Source: Subsaximicrobium wynnwilliamsii (GTDB lineage Bacteria > Bacteroidota > Bacteroidia > Flavobacteriales > Flavobacteriaceae). From it: 64,000 nt of DNA. Each line of letters opens with the position of its first letter. Position 1 is the first letter of the stretch. The stretch spans positions 62,001 to 126,000 of the forward strand of contig NZ_VORM01000013.1 in the NCBI RefSeq assembly GCF_007997225.1, given 5' to 3'. The notes under the pieces were generated by a model. It saw nothing but the letters and a program-made list of their open reading frames with translations. It was not told the origin of the DNA and searched no databases. Shown here one piece after another: positions 44,979-54,073 of the stretch. A program made the translations under genes and the position numbers.

Positions 44979-45393
44979 GCAAAACATCAAACTTAAAAAA
45001 ATAGGAAGAATTTTAGGAGATCAGCCATACCGATTTAAACCCTTATTACCGATGTTGAGATTGTTACATGGGTTTCAAATCACTCAAATGTTGATGGATT
45101 AACCAAATTTTAAGGGATAACCCCATTACCAAAATGGATGCACTATCAAAGACTCGTCAATTAGAACGCCTCAATTAATCGATCGCATTTATAAATAGGA
45201 TGAGTGCTTTAAAAGTTTTGGCTGCTTCTAGCCAAACTAGAACACCGTTTAATAAAATGTGTGTTGCTTTGCATCATTAAGTGAGAATGCATAAGACTAA
45301 GATTGTGTCAAAGTGGATCATTACCGCTTTGTCAAGAAATACTTCAACCTGACAAAGTTTTAGGGAGACCCTTTCTTAAACTTCTTATTTCAA
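44979..45393. other. Intergenic region, nothing recognised
   Basis: About 415 bases between the two terminators of convergent genes. No gene, repeat array or RNA was recognised. Confidence 0.5.
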
Positions 45394-45432
45394 TAAAAAA
45401 AAAGCGCCTTCAGATTTCTCCGAAGGCGCTTT
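45394..45432 (-). terminator. Terminator of the fasciclin gene
   Basis: AAAGCGCCTTC (45401-45411) pairs with GAAGGCGCTTT (45422-45432). On the minus strand the hairpin is followed by a T tract (A run at 45393-45403). Confidence 0.9.
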
Positions 45433-45489
45433 CACTTGATAGTAACTGAATAATGCTATTAATCAATTTAGTATCAATATGCTTTTAGA

Positions 45490-46485
45490 TTACAACTGAG
45501 GTAAAACAACCTTGTCGATCGCGTGAATCACTCCATTCACTGCTTGTACATTGGTCGCAACAATATTGCTAACTCTTCCGTTAGGGTCGGTTAAAGTAGC
45601 ACCTCCTGTTATGTTTGCTGTTAAATCGGCACCCAATGTGTCAATAAGCAGTCCGTCAGATAATCCTGAGGCTTGCACATTTGCTCCTGCAACCACATGT
45701 GAATTTAAAGCTGCTATCAAAGTAGCCGTTGGGATATCGCCAAAACCAGCCACCTCTAATTCAACCAATAACTCATCAAATGCAGTATTTGTTGGAGCAA
45801 ACACTGTAAAAGGAGCCGGACTTGTACCATTTGGGGTTGACAATGTCGCGACGTAATCGTTATCTGGCGTCAAAGTTGTCAAAGCGGTTACAAGTGTTGA
45901 AAAGTTTGGATCGGCAGTTGCAAAAGTCACAACAGTTGGTAAGCCAATTACTGCATCTACAATATGGATTGTGCCATTAGTGGCATCAATATTAGCCGTT
46001 TCAACCGAGGAAATACCGTTGAATTTCACACCATTGCTGGTGTTGAAATAGATGCTTAACTCATTGCCGCCAGGTCCAGTAGCACTCGTGTTGGCATAGT
46101 TGGTGCCGTTAGCTTGCAAATTCTGTAAATCTTCAGCTTCTATGTCTCCTGCGATCACGTGGTTTTTTAAAACCATAGCTAATACGTCGGTTGGAACATC
46201 GCCCAAGCTCGCAAAATTATTATCTGCTAAAAAAGCAGTAAATGCCGCGTTGTTAGGCGCAAGTACCGTAAATGGGCCACTTCCCTTTAGTAAACCTACT
46301 AAATCGCCATCGGCAGCTTGAAGCGCTGCAACCAAAGATGTTAATTGCGATGTAGAAATAGCAGTATCCACTATATCTCTTTCCTGTACAATAATAGGAG
46401 CGTCGTCATCATCACTACAGGCTTGAAATGCAAGCACCACTAATAGTAATGGTAAAAATTTTAAAGTTTTTGAAATAATCTTCAT
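45490..46485 (-). CDS. Fasciclin-domain lipoprotein (two FAS1 domains)
   Basis: The 331-aa protein has a lipoprotein signal (LLLVVLAFQAC, Cys23) followed by an acidic SDDDD stretch typical of surface-exposed Bacteroidetes lipoproteins. Two FAS1 domains follow (about 38-182 and 188-331). Each has the H1 and H2 motifs (GPFTVLAPNNAAFTAFL and GTIHIVDAVI; APFTVFAPTNTAFDEL and GVIHAIDKVV). FAS1 proteins act in adhesion and matrix contact. Single gene with its own promoter and terminator. Confidence 0.95.
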   Translation of the reverse strand: MKIISKTLKFLPLLLVVLAFQACSDDDDAPIIVQERDIVDTAISTSQLTSLVAALQAADGDLVGLLKGSGPFTVLAPNNAAFTAFLADNNFASLGDVPTDVLAMVLKNHVIAGDIEAEDLQNLQANGTNYANTSATGPGGNELSIYFNTSNGVKFNGISSVETANIDATNGTIHIVDAVIGLPTVVTFATADPNFSTLVTALTTLTPDNDYVATLSTPNGTSPAPFTVFAPTNTAFDELLVELEVAGFGDIPTATLIAALNSHVVAGANVQASGLSDGLLIDTLGADLTANITGGATLTDPNGRVSNIVATNVQAVNGVIHAIDKVVLPQL

Positions 46486-46537
46486 TTTTTTCAGTTTTTT
46501 TGTATTAATATGGTTAATAATAAATTAGTCCGTTTAA

Positions 46538-46545
46538 CAAAAATA
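46538..46545 (-). promoter_or_regulatory. -7 promoter motif of the fasciclin gene
   Basis: On the minus strand TATTTTTG matches TAnnTTTG, about 53 bases before the fasciclin ATG. It overlaps the region just ahead of the divergent YwqK-type gene. Confidence 0.45.
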
Positions 46546-46549
46546 GATA

Positions 46550-47260
46550 ATGATTAAACAAAAAAAATACTGCTTAACGTTAATTGTAATTTTTTTAACA
46601 TTGATTACAAACGCCCAATCCTTAGTGAATCAGTACGATGAAGCGGGTAAGCGGGATGGTCTTTGGAGTAAGAATTTCGATAATACCACTCAACCTCGTT
46701 ATGAAGGTGAGTTTGACCATGGCAAGGAAATAGGGCTGTTTAAATTCTATACCTTGAAGCAGGGTAAGAGTGTGTTGAGCGCCACAAAACAATTCAATAA
46801 AAATAATGACAATGCCGATGTGACCTTCTTTTCTTCCAAAGGAAAAAAAATAAGTGAAGGTCAAATGGACGGAAAACTGTACGTTGGAAAATGGCTATTC
46901 TACCATAATAAAGTTGATGCTGTCATGTCTGAAGATTTTTATAACGACGAAGGTCAATTGGAAGGTAAAAAGACCATTTTTTATCCTATTGGAAAAATAG
47001 CCGAAACCTCTCACTATAAAGCTGGTAAATTAAATGGAGTGACTGAGGTCTATGCTGAAACTGGGGTGCTTTTAAAACAGTACACCTACCAAAATGATGA
47101 GCTCCATGGTGCCGCAAAGTACTATGATGCCAATGGCAAAATTGCTGCGGAAGGTGTTTACCAACACGATCGCAAGCACGGCATCTGGACTTATTACCTT
47201 GATGGGGAACTCGAGAAAACGATTGACCATACCAGACGTAGCCAGAACCCGAAACAGTGA
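46550..47260 (+). CDS. YwqK-family MORN-repeat secreted protein
   Basis: The 236-aa product has a signal peptide (LTLIVIFLTLITNAQ) and a series of MORN-like repeats of about 23 residues: GKRDGLWSKNFD, GKEIGLFKFYT, GKLYVGKWLFYHN, GKLNGVTEVYAETGVLL, ELHGAAKYYDANGKI, RKHGIWTYYLDGELE. The family is often labelled toxin-antitoxin YwqK antitoxin, but in Bacteroidetes these are mostly secreted proteins of unknown role, so I make no functional claim. No toxin partner is nearby. Confidence 0.88.
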   Translation: MIKQKKYCLTLIVIFLTLITNAQSLVNQYDEAGKRDGLWSKNFDNTTQPRYEGEFDHGKEIGLFKFYTLKQGKSVLSATKQFNKNNDNADVTFFSSKGKKISEGQMDGKLYVGKWLFYHNKVDAVMSEDFYNDEGQLEGKKTIFYPIGKIAETSHYKAGKLNGVTEVYAETGVLLKQYTYQNDELHGAAKYYDANGKIAAEGVYQHDRKHGIWTYYLDGELEKTIDHTRRSQNPKQ

Positions 47261-47264
47261 ATTG

Positions 47265-47446
47265 AGTCCTCGGTCTCCAGTCCTCAGTCTTCCGTCTTCA
47301 GTCCTCAGTCTTCGGTCTTCAGTCCTCGGTCTTCAGTCTTCGGTCTTCAGCCTTCCGTCTCCAGTCTTCGGTCTTCAGTCCTCCGTCTCCAGTCTTCGGT
47401 CTTCAGTCTTCAGTCCTCCGTCTCCCGTCTCCCGTCTCCCGTTTTC
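47265..47446. repeat. 26 perfect-phase 7-bp units (NGTCYYC)
   Basis: The stretch divides without remainder into 26 heptamers, mainly AGTCCTC, AGTCTTC, GGTCTTC, CGTCTTC and CGTCTCC, ending with CGTTTTC. It starts four bases after the YwqK gene stop. After it, an isolated element AGTCCCCCTTGGGGATTT (47558-47575), recalled as common in this phylum, precedes mnmA. Confidence 0.95.
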
Positions 47447-47587
47447 AATCCCATTGTGGGATGAAATCATGAGCCTAAGGAGTATCAAGATTTTGCTCCC
47501 GTGATAAGAACGATGGCGCAACAATCCAATACAAATAATTCGAAAAACATGCTTGAAGTCCCCCTTGGGGATTTAGGGGCAAATCCG

Positions 47588-47595
47588 TAATTTTG
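47588..47595 (+). promoter_or_regulatory. -7 promoter motif of mnmA
   Basis: TAATTTTG matches TAnnTTTG, 22 bases before the mnmA ATG. Confidence 0.5.
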
Positions 47596-47617
47596 CAAAT
47601 TCAAAAGCACAGGTAAA

Positions 47618-48805
47618 ATGAAAAGAGTAATTGTCGGACTTTCGGGAGGCGTGGATTCAAGTGTTGCAGCTTATCTTTTAAAGCAGCAGGGCTATGAGGT
47701 CATTGGTCTGTTCATGAAGAACTGGCATGATGATTCGGTCACCATTTCAGACGATTGTCCTTGGTTGGATGATAGCAACGACGCCATGTTGGTGGCCGAT
47801 AAGTTGGGCATTCCGTTTCAAACTGTCGATTTGAGTGAGCAGTATAAGGAACGCATTGTTGATTATATGTTCGAGGAGTACAAAAACGGAAGAACCCCAA
47901 ATCCCGATGTACTCTGCAATCGCGAAATCAAGTTTGACGTATTTATGAAAATCGCCTTGGATTTAGGAGCCGATTACGTGGCTACAGGTCATTACTGCAG
48001 AAAAGGCAGTCTTGAAAAAGACGGGGAAACCGTTTATCAATTGCTTTCTGGAGTGGATAATAATAAGGATCAATCTTATTTTTTATGCCAGTTATCACAA
48101 GCGCAATTAACCAAAGCCCTCTTTCCTATTGGAGAACTAACAAAGCCAGAAGTGCGGGAAATCGCCAAAGCGCAAGATTTGGTTACAGCCGATAAAAAAG
48201 ATTCGCAAGGCCTTTGTTTTATTGGTAAAGTGCGTCTGCCTGAGTTTCTTCAGCAAAAATTAAAGCCGAAGGAAGGCCTGATTGTTGAGATCCCGAAGTC
48301 ACTGGAGAGCTTTTCCGTGGAAATGCCGGAATTTGAGTCTAAAATTGACGAACTTCAGTTCTTAGCCCAAAAGCCACACTATCAAGTTTCCGAAGGAAAA
48401 GTGGTTGGCAAACATCAAGGTGCCCATTATTTTACCAAAGGCCAACGTAAAGGTTTGGCGGTTGGCGGTACGGTGGAGCCCTTGTTTGTGATTGATACCG
48501 ATGTGGATGAAAATGTGATTTATACAGGGCAAGGGCATTCACACCCCGGACTTTTAAAACGCGTTCTTTTTGTCAATAATGACGAGCTACATTGGGTTCG
48601 TGCGGATTTGGCACTCAAAACCAACGACAGCATGGAGGTTATGGCGAGAATTCGTTACCGACAGAAATTGGGTAAAGCCACACTTTATAAAACCCGCGAC
48701 GGACTCTTCGTCGAGTTTGAAAACCAGCAATCGGCCATAACCGAAGGTCAGTTTGTGGCTTGGTACCTGGATGACGAATTAGTGGGTTCGGGCGTTATTT
48801 CTTAA
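47618..48805 (+). CDS. mnmA: tRNA 2-thiouridylase MnmA
   Basis: The 395-aa enzyme puts the 2-thio group on U34 of tRNA-Lys, -Glu and -Gln. The PP-loop LSGGVDSS is at 8-15, the two catalytic cysteines are in [12 protein letters not shown] and [11 protein letters not shown], and YVATGHY and NKDQSYFL are present. Beta-barrel C-terminal domain complete. There is an insertion rich in Glu/Ser ([14 protein letters not shown]) relative to the E. coli protein; such insertions occur in Bacteroidetes. Confidence 0.97.
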   Translation: MKRVIVGLSGGVDSSVAAYLLKQQGYEVIGLFMKNWHDDSVTISDDCPWLDDSNDAMLVADKLGIPFQTVDLSEQYKERIVDYMFEEYKNGRTPNPDVLCNREIKFDVFMKIALDLGADYVATGHYCRKGSLEKDGETVYQLLSGVDNNKDQSYFLCQLSQAQLTKALFPIGELTKPEVREIAKAQDLVTADKKDSQGLCFIGKVRLPEFLQQKLKPKEGLIVEIPKSLESFSVEMPEFESKIDELQFLAQKPHYQVSEGKVVGKHQGAHYFTKGQRKGLAVGGTVEPLFVIDTDVDENVIYTGQGHSHPGLLKRVLFVNNDELHWVRADLALKTNDSMEVMARIRYRQKLGKATLYKTRDGLFVEFENQQSAITEGQFVAWYLDDELVGSGVIS

Positions 48806-48864
48806 CTTGCTTAGCGACCCTAGCAAAAAGACACGCCGCGCTATGGGGTCAAAAATAGAAATTT

Positions 48865-50469
48865 ATGAAAAGATCAGTACTTATTATTTTCGTGTTGTGT
48901 TGTCACAACTTGATTGCCCAAGAAGATGCCTGGGTTTATTTAACCGATAAGCCCAATGTTGAGGCCTCTATCAACAATCCCATTTCTATATTGACCCAAC
49001 AGGCCATTGATCGTAAAACAGACCAAGGCATTGCAATCGATGTACGTGATGTGCCGGTGAATGAAGCTTATATTACACAGCTCAAAAATGCGGAAGGCAT
49101 TACGGTTTACGCAAAATCCAAATGGTTTAATTCCGTTTATGTACGAGGAAGTGAGACCGATATAAGTGCCTTGATGACCGATTTTGATTTTGTTGCGACT
49201 ATTGATTTTGCAGATGCCGAATTAAATGCCCTGTCCCGAAGTACGATTTCATATAATAAATTTGAAATCGAGGAAACCTTGGTGAATTTCAATTATGGAA
49301 ACACCCAAAATCAAGTCGAAATGATTGGTGTGGACGACTTGCATCTATCCGATTTTACTGGAGAAGGCATTATTGTGGCCGTCATGGATAGCGGTTTTCC
49401 TAATGTCAATACCATGGGTGCTTTTCAGAGATTACGAGATAATGCCGATCTTTTGGGTGGCTATGACTTCGTGGATCGCACTGAAAACGTTTACGATTTC
49501 AACCAAAACGACCACGGAACAAAAGTGCTTAGCGACATGGCGGGTTTTATACAAGATCAATTTGTAGGTACTGCTCCAGATGCTTCTTACTACGTGTTTA
49601 GAACCGAAGATATCTTCAGTGAAACTCCTGTTGAAGAAGCTTATTGGGTGGAAGCTGCAGAACGGGCAGATAGCTTGGGAGTTCAGGTCATCAATACCTC
49701 TTTGGGCTATAAAACCTATGATAACCCCAATTACAGTCATAGCGATGCCGATTTAAATGGCAGTACGACATTCATTACTAGAGGCGCCAATGTTGCGAAC
49801 GAAAAGGGTATTTTGGTCATCACTTCCGCGGGGAATTCTGGTCAGGCAGGTGTTGGTGCGCCGGCAGATGCCACTGGCGTTTTGAGTGTTGCTGCCGTGG
49901 ATGCGGAAGGCAATTATGTAGCCTTCAGTTCACAAGGCAGTGCTTTTCAAGCCACCCAAAAACCCGATGTCGCAGCTCAAGGCTTTGCGGCAGCGGTTAT
50001 AAACCTTAACAATGCCACCGTTTATAATAATGGTACCTCTTTTAGTTCGCCTATTTTGGCTGGCGGCATCGCTTCCTTATTGCAAGCCTTGCCAAACACA
50101 AGCCATGAGGACATCAAAGCGTTAGTTCGCATGAGCGCCTCACAATATGAGAATCCTGATTTTTTGTTGGGCTATGGCATTCCAGATTTGAGTCAAGCAC
50201 TTGCCATAGGCTTATCGGTTGAAAATGAGGCATTTTATGGGCTGAAGGTTTTTCCCAACCCAGTTGGCAATACGCTTCATATAACACAGCAATCCCGAAG
50301 TGAAACTACCAAGTTTCGACTTTTGGATGTCCTCGGAAAAACGATTCTCAAACAAAATTCCAATACTCTGGAAACCCAGCTGGATCTCTCATCATTGAAT
50401 GCTGGTATTTATGTGTTGCAGATTCAGTCTGAAAAAGCATCAAAAACCTTCAAAATCATTAAACGGTAA
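48865..50469 (+). CDS. T9SS-exported subtilisin-like serine peptidase
   Basis: The 534-aa S8 peptidase has a signal peptide (SVLIIFVLCCHNLIAQ) and an inhibitor-like propeptide (about 20-130). The catalytic triad is Asp175 (VAVMDSGFP), His217 (NDHGTKV) and Ser392 (NGTSFSSPILAGG). A type A T9SS sorting domain lies at about 460-534 (LKVFPNPVGNTLHI, LDVLGKTIL, NAGIYVLQI, KTFKIIKR). Secreted or cell-surface protease. The next gene's ATG follows its TAA with no gap. Confidence 0.94.
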   Translation: MKRSVLIIFVLCCHNLIAQEDAWVYLTDKPNVEASINNPISILTQQAIDRKTDQGIAIDVRDVPVNEAYITQLKNAEGITVYAKSKWFNSVYVRGSETDISALMTDFDFVATIDFADAELNALSRSTISYNKFEIEETLVNFNYGNTQNQVEMIGVDDLHLSDFTGEGIIVAVMDSGFPNVNTMGAFQRLRDNADLLGGYDFVDRTENVYDFNQNDHGTKVLSDMAGFIQDQFVGTAPDASYYVFRTEDIFSETPVEEAYWVEAAERADSLGVQVINTSLGYKTYDNPNYSHSDADLNGSTTFITRGANVANEKGILVITSAGNSGQAGVGAPADATGVLSVAAVDAEGNYVAFSSQGSAFQATQKPDVAAQGFAAAVINLNNATVYNNGTSFSSPILAGGIASLLQALPNTSHEDIKALVRMSASQYENPDFLLGYGIPDLSQALAIGLSVENEAFYGLKVFPNPVGNTLHITQQSRSETTKFRLLDVLGKTILKQNSNTLETQLDLSSLNAGIYVLQIQSEKASKTFKIIKR

Positions 50470-51420
50470 ATGAGCACTAGAATCACTGAACTCTTCGGAA
50501 TACAATATCCCATCATTCAAGCCGGCATGATCTGGAACAGCGGCTGGCGACTGGCATCTGCTGCCTCCAATGCTGGTGCACTGGGACTTATTGGTGCAGG
50601 TTCGATGTACCCGGAGGTCTTGCGCGAACACATTCAGAAATGTAAAAAAGCAACCGATAAGCCCTTTGGTGTCAATGTGCCCATGCTCTATCCCAACATC
50701 GAGGACATCATGGATATCATTGTGGAAGAGGGTGTTAAAATCGTATTTACTTCCGCAGGAAATCCTAAAACTTGGACCTCTTGGTTGAAAGATCGTGGCA
50801 TCACGGTGGTGCACGTGGTAAGCAGCCTCAAATTTGCTCTCAAGGCTCAAGAAGCAGGAGTGGATGCTGTGGTGGCAGAAGGTTTTGAAGCAGGTGGCCA
50901 TAATGGAAGAGAAGAGACCACCACCTTGACTTTGATCCCAATGGTCAAGGAACAATTGGAAATACCGCTCATTGCCGCTGGAGGCATCGCCACAGGTCAA
51001 ATCATGCTGGCAGTTATGATTTTGGGTGCCGATGCAGTTCAAGTTGGCAGTCGGTTTGTGGCTAGTGCCGAGTCTTCAGCACACATCAATTTCAAGAATA
51101 CAGTGGTCGATGCTAAAGAAGGCGCCACGCAATTGACCTTAAAGGAACTCGCTCCGGTTAGGCTCATCAAAAACAAATTCTTTCATGAGATACAGGCGCT
51201 TTATGAAAAAGGCACAACCAAAGACGAGCTCATTCAATTATTAGGACGTGCCAGAGCCAAAAAAGGCATGTTTGAAGGCGATTTAGAAGACGGTGAACTG
51301 GAAATAGGTCAAATCGCAGGTCTCATCCACGACATCAAACCGGCAGCTCAAATCGTTGCAGATTTGGTAAAGGAGTTTGAGCAGGCCTTGATTTCAGCGC
51401 GACAAATCAAGATTCTTTAA
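50470..51420 (+). CDS. Nitronate monooxygenase / 2-nitropropane dioxygenase family
   Basis: The 316-aa TIM-barrel flavoenzyme shows PIIQAGMIWNSGWRLASAAS, GFEAGGHNG, PLIAAGGIATG and GADAVQVGSRFVAS, which are the FMN-binding features of NMO/FabK-like proteins. These oxidise alkyl nitronates, or in FabK act as enoyl-ACP reductase; the choice is not clear here, but NMO is more usual for this length. Its ATG starts at the base after the peptidase stop, so both are probably cotranscribed. A terminator follows at 51580. Confidence 0.9.
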   Translation: MSTRITELFGIQYPIIQAGMIWNSGWRLASAASNAGALGLIGAGSMYPEVLREHIQKCKKATDKPFGVNVPMLYPNIEDIMDIIVEEGVKIVFTSAGNPKTWTSWLKDRGITVVHVVSSLKFALKAQEAGVDAVVAEGFEAGGHNGREETTTLTLIPMVKEQLEIPLIAAGGIATGQIMLAVMILGADAVQVGSRFVASAESSAHINFKNTVVDAKEGATQLTLKELAPVRLIKNKFFHEIQALYEKGTTKDELIQLLGRARAKKGMFEGDLEDGELEIGQIAGLIHDIKPAAQIVADLVKEFEQALISARQIKIL

Positions 51421-51579
51421 GTGTGGCGTATTACCCTAGAGAAGCAAAATATCAGTAGATTTTGATATGGCAGAGAAGCTATCAGTGCCTTGAGGAAGAT
51501 GCTTTTTTTGGGAAAGCTATTCCGTAAATATAAGCTAGAGGGTTTATGGATCATGAATTTCATACAAACCTATAAACAA

Positions 51580-51605
51580 CAAAAAGAGGCCTGAGCCTCT
51601 TTTTG
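51580..51605 (+). terminator. Terminator after the nitronate monooxygenase gene
   Basis: CAAAAAGAGGC (51580-51590) pairs with GCCTCTTTTTG (51595-51605) around a CTGA loop. The rest of 51421-51882 holds only the MATE promoter. Confidence 0.9.
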
Positions 51606-51854
51606 CTTGAAACGTTTCTTAACAACCAATTTTTAAATCCCTCTAAAATAATAGCTAAAAAAGTTTCTGCCCCAAATACCTAACCTACTACAATAAAGTA
51701 TTGGAAATATAAATATAATACTTTATACGAATTGAAACTAATTCAAAATCAATTTTATGAAGATTTTAAGACTATAATGCTTTAAATATCAGTTATTTGA
51801 TCACTTTTTTTTGGCTTATCTGTCACAAAGTCATTTCAATAGCACATTAAATCC

Positions 51855-51862
51855 TACATTTG
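51855..51862 (+). promoter_or_regulatory. -7 promoter motif of the MATE operon
   Basis: TACATTTG fits TAnnTTTG, 20 bases before the TTG start at 51883. Confidence 0.5.
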
Positions 51863-51882
51863 CAGCTCTTAAAAAATAAACC

Positions 51883-53283
51883 TTGATTTTAACAAATTAT
51901 ACTAGGGAATTTGGGTACAATCTCAAACTCGCCTATCCAGTTATTTTGGGTATGCTTGGCCATACCTTTGTTAGTTTTGTGGACAATGTTATGGTTGGCC
52001 AATTGGGCACTGCAGAATTGGCCGCAGTTTCCTTGGGTAACACCTTCGTGTTTATTGCCATGGCCTTAGGTATAGGATTTTCTACGGCCATTACCCCACT
52101 ATTGGCCGAGGCAGATACCTCCAACAATTTTAAAGATGGGAAATCGGCGTTTAAGCACGGCCTATTTCTATGCACTGTTTTAGGAATAGCGCTATTTCTT
52201 GTGGTATTGTTGGCAAAACCCATCTTATACCAAATGGGGCAACCCTTGGAAGTGGTGGATTTGGCCATTCCGTATTTGGATCTGGTTGCATTTTCACTGG
52301 TGCCATTAATCATTTTTCAAGCCTTCAAGCAGTTTAGCGATGGCTTGTCTATGACCAAATACCCTATGTATTCCACCATCTTGTCCAATCTCGTCAATGT
52401 GGTGCTCAATTATGTATTGATTTTCGGGAAGTTCGGCTTCCCAGAAATGGGCTTGGTTGGCGCTGCCTATGGTACCTTGGTTGCTCGATTCGTCATGTTA
52501 TGGCACCTGTGGTGGATCTTGACTAAAAAAGAAAGATCGAGACGTTTTGTGACCCAAATCAAGTTTTTTGTATTGGATAAATTGATGCTTAAAAAATTAA
52601 TCCACCTGGGAGCGCCCAGTGCGATGCAAATGTTTTTTGAGGTGCTCATCTTTACATCGGCAGTTTGGTTGAGTGGTTTGTTGGGTAAAAATCCGCAGGC
52701 AGCCAATCAAATTGCACTCAACCTGTCATCCATGACCTTTATGGTGGCCACAGGTTTGAGTGTCGCCGCCATGATTCGTGTGGGCAATCAAAAAGGCCTG
52801 CACCGCTATCATGAATTACGCCGCATTGCGATTTCCATTGTCTTTCTGGCGATATGTATGGCGATGTGTTTTGCGATTCTATTTGCGGTTTTCAATGAAG
52901 CTTTGCCAAAACTCTATGTAGATTATGATGATGTGGTAAATTTTGAAGACAATATGGAAGTGATCAAAATAGCCTCCACTTTAATGCTCGCAGCAGCTAT
53001 TTTCCAAATAAGTGATAGTATTCAAGTAGTGATATTGGGCGCGCTTAGAGGGATGCAAGATGTGATGATGCCAACCTTTATCACCTTTGTTGCTTATGGT
53101 TTAATCGGATTTCCTGTAAGTTTTTTCCTTGGCAAAGAAGAGGCCTATGGCAGTTTCGGCATCTGGATGGGGCTTTTGGCAGGTTTGAGCTCGGCTGCAA
53201 TTTTATTGTGGATTCGTTTTAATTATCTTACTAAAGCCTTAATTTTGAAATCAAGTAATTTGAAACAACATGGAACTACCTAA
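51883..53283 (+). CDS. MATE family efflux transporter
   Basis: The 466-aa protein has twelve predicted membrane segments in two halves. Each half has MATE features (AYPVILGMLGHTFVSFVDNV, VGQLGTAELAAVSLGNT in the first; HLGAPSAMQMFFEVLIFTSA and NQIALNLSSMTFMVATGLS in the second). It exports drugs or metabolites using a Na+ or H+ gradient; substrate unknown. It starts with TTG: no ATG lies near, and the promoter sits directly upstream. The following small gene overlaps it by 14 bases. Confidence 0.94.
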   Translation: MILTNYTREFGYNLKLAYPVILGMLGHTFVSFVDNVMVGQLGTAELAAVSLGNTFVFIAMALGIGFSTAITPLLAEADTSNNFKDGKSAFKHGLFLCTVLGIALFLVVLLAKPILYQMGQPLEVVDLAIPYLDLVAFSLVPLIIFQAFKQFSDGLSMTKYPMYSTILSNLVNVVLNYVLIFGKFGFPEMGLVGAAYGTLVARFVMLWHLWWILTKKERSRRFVTQIKFFVLDKLMLKKLIHLGAPSAMQMFFEVLIFTSAVWLSGLLGKNPQAANQIALNLSSMTFMVATGLSVAAMIRVGNQKGLHRYHELRRIAISIVFLAICMAMCFAILFAVFNEALPKLYVDYDDVVNFEDNMEVIKIASTLMLAAAIFQISDSIQVVILGALRGMQDVMMPTFITFVAYGLIGFPVSFFLGKEEAYGSFGIWMGLLAGLSSAAILLWIRFNYLTKALILKSSNLKQHGTT

Positions 53284-53500
53284 ATACATTCTTGGCGATA
53301 ACACCGATTTACCAAACGCCATATTCGTGATTCATACTGAATTCCCAAGATTCGTGATTAATTTAGAAGACGATGAGGTCGAGTGGTTGGAAGAATTTGA
53401 CCAGCACGATGAAAAGGAAATCGAGAACGAAATGGAAAATCTCATCCAAGAAGCCACCGCTTTTTACGATAGGGAAGTTTCTAGATACGACGAGAAGTGA
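53270..53500 (+). CDS. Small acidic conserved protein of unknown function
   Basis: A 76-aa protein, strongly acidic at the C-terminal half (DDEVEWLEEFDQHDEKEIEN), with the N-terminus MELPKYILGDNTDLPNAIFV. No known domain recognised. It overlaps the MATE gene by 14 bases and the PAP2 gene by 4, so translation of the three is coupled. Similar proteins sit in the same place in other flavobacteria, from memory. Confidence 0.85.
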   Translation: MELPKYILGDNTDLPNAIFVIHTEFPRFVINLEDDEVEWLEEFDQHDEKEIENEMENLIQEATAFYDREVSRYDEK

Positions 53501-54069
53501 TAGATCAGATTATACAATACGATCAAGATTTGTTTCTCTATCTCAATGGGCTTGGCAACGTCTACTGGGATGCCTTCTGGTTGGCCTATACCGCTAAGTT
53601 TTATTGGATTCCTGCCTATGCGATTTTGGCGTATTTGCTTTTCAAGCAGCTATCGCTCAAGGCATTTTTTCTCCTCTTGGTAGTTGTTGCACTCATGATC
53701 ACGTTCACAGACCAAATCACTAATGTGTTTAAACACGGTTTCGAGCGCTTTAGGCCCTGTCATGAGCCCGGTGTCATGGAAGTGATGCGTTTGGTAAGAG
53801 ACGGTTGTGGCGGCCGTTTTGGTTTCTTTTCGGGGCATGCGAGCAATACCATGGCCTTGGCGATTTTTATTGGCGCTACCTTGCACAGCAAATACAAGTT
53901 TTTGATTTATGTGATGGTGGTTTGGGCTTTAGGCATGGGCTACAGTAGAATCTACGTTGGTGCGCATTACCCGATGGATATTTTGTGCGGCGCCATTTTT
54001 GGAGCCTTCTCGGGGACTTTATTTTTCCAATTGCAGCGTTTTCTGCAAAAGCGATTTCAACTCAATTAA
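53497..54069 (+). CDS. PAP2-family membrane phosphatase
   Basis: The 190-aa protein has five or six membrane segments and all three acid-phosphatase motifs: KHGFERFRPC (K-x6-RP), FSGHAS (the histidine motif) and SRIYVGAHYPMD (SR-x5-H-x3-D). It dephosphorylates lipid phosphates such as undecaprenyl pyrophosphate or phosphatidic acid. It starts with GTG that overlaps the TGA of the previous gene (GTGA). Confidence 0.93.
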   Translation: MIDQIIQYDQDLFLYLNGLGNVYWDAFWLAYTAKFYWIPAYAILAYLLFKQLSLKAFFLLLVVVALMITFTDQITNVFKHGFERFRPCHEPGVMEVMRLVRDGCGGRFGFFSGHASNTMALAIFIGATLHSKYKFLIYVMVVWALGMGYSRIYVGAHYPMDILCGAIFGAFSGTLFFQLQRFLQKRFQLN

Positions 54070-54073
54070 TGTG

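Noticed and set aside
46550-47260. YwqK-type protein as an antitoxin
   Set aside because: The family label suggests it, but there is a signal peptide, MORN-like repeats and no toxin gene beside it, so no antitoxin role is claimed.
50440-51042. 200-codon minus-strand frame opposite the nitronate monooxygenase gene
   Set aside because: The plus strand encodes a complete enzyme with clear FMN motifs; the minus frame is rich in Cys/His and has no family likeness.
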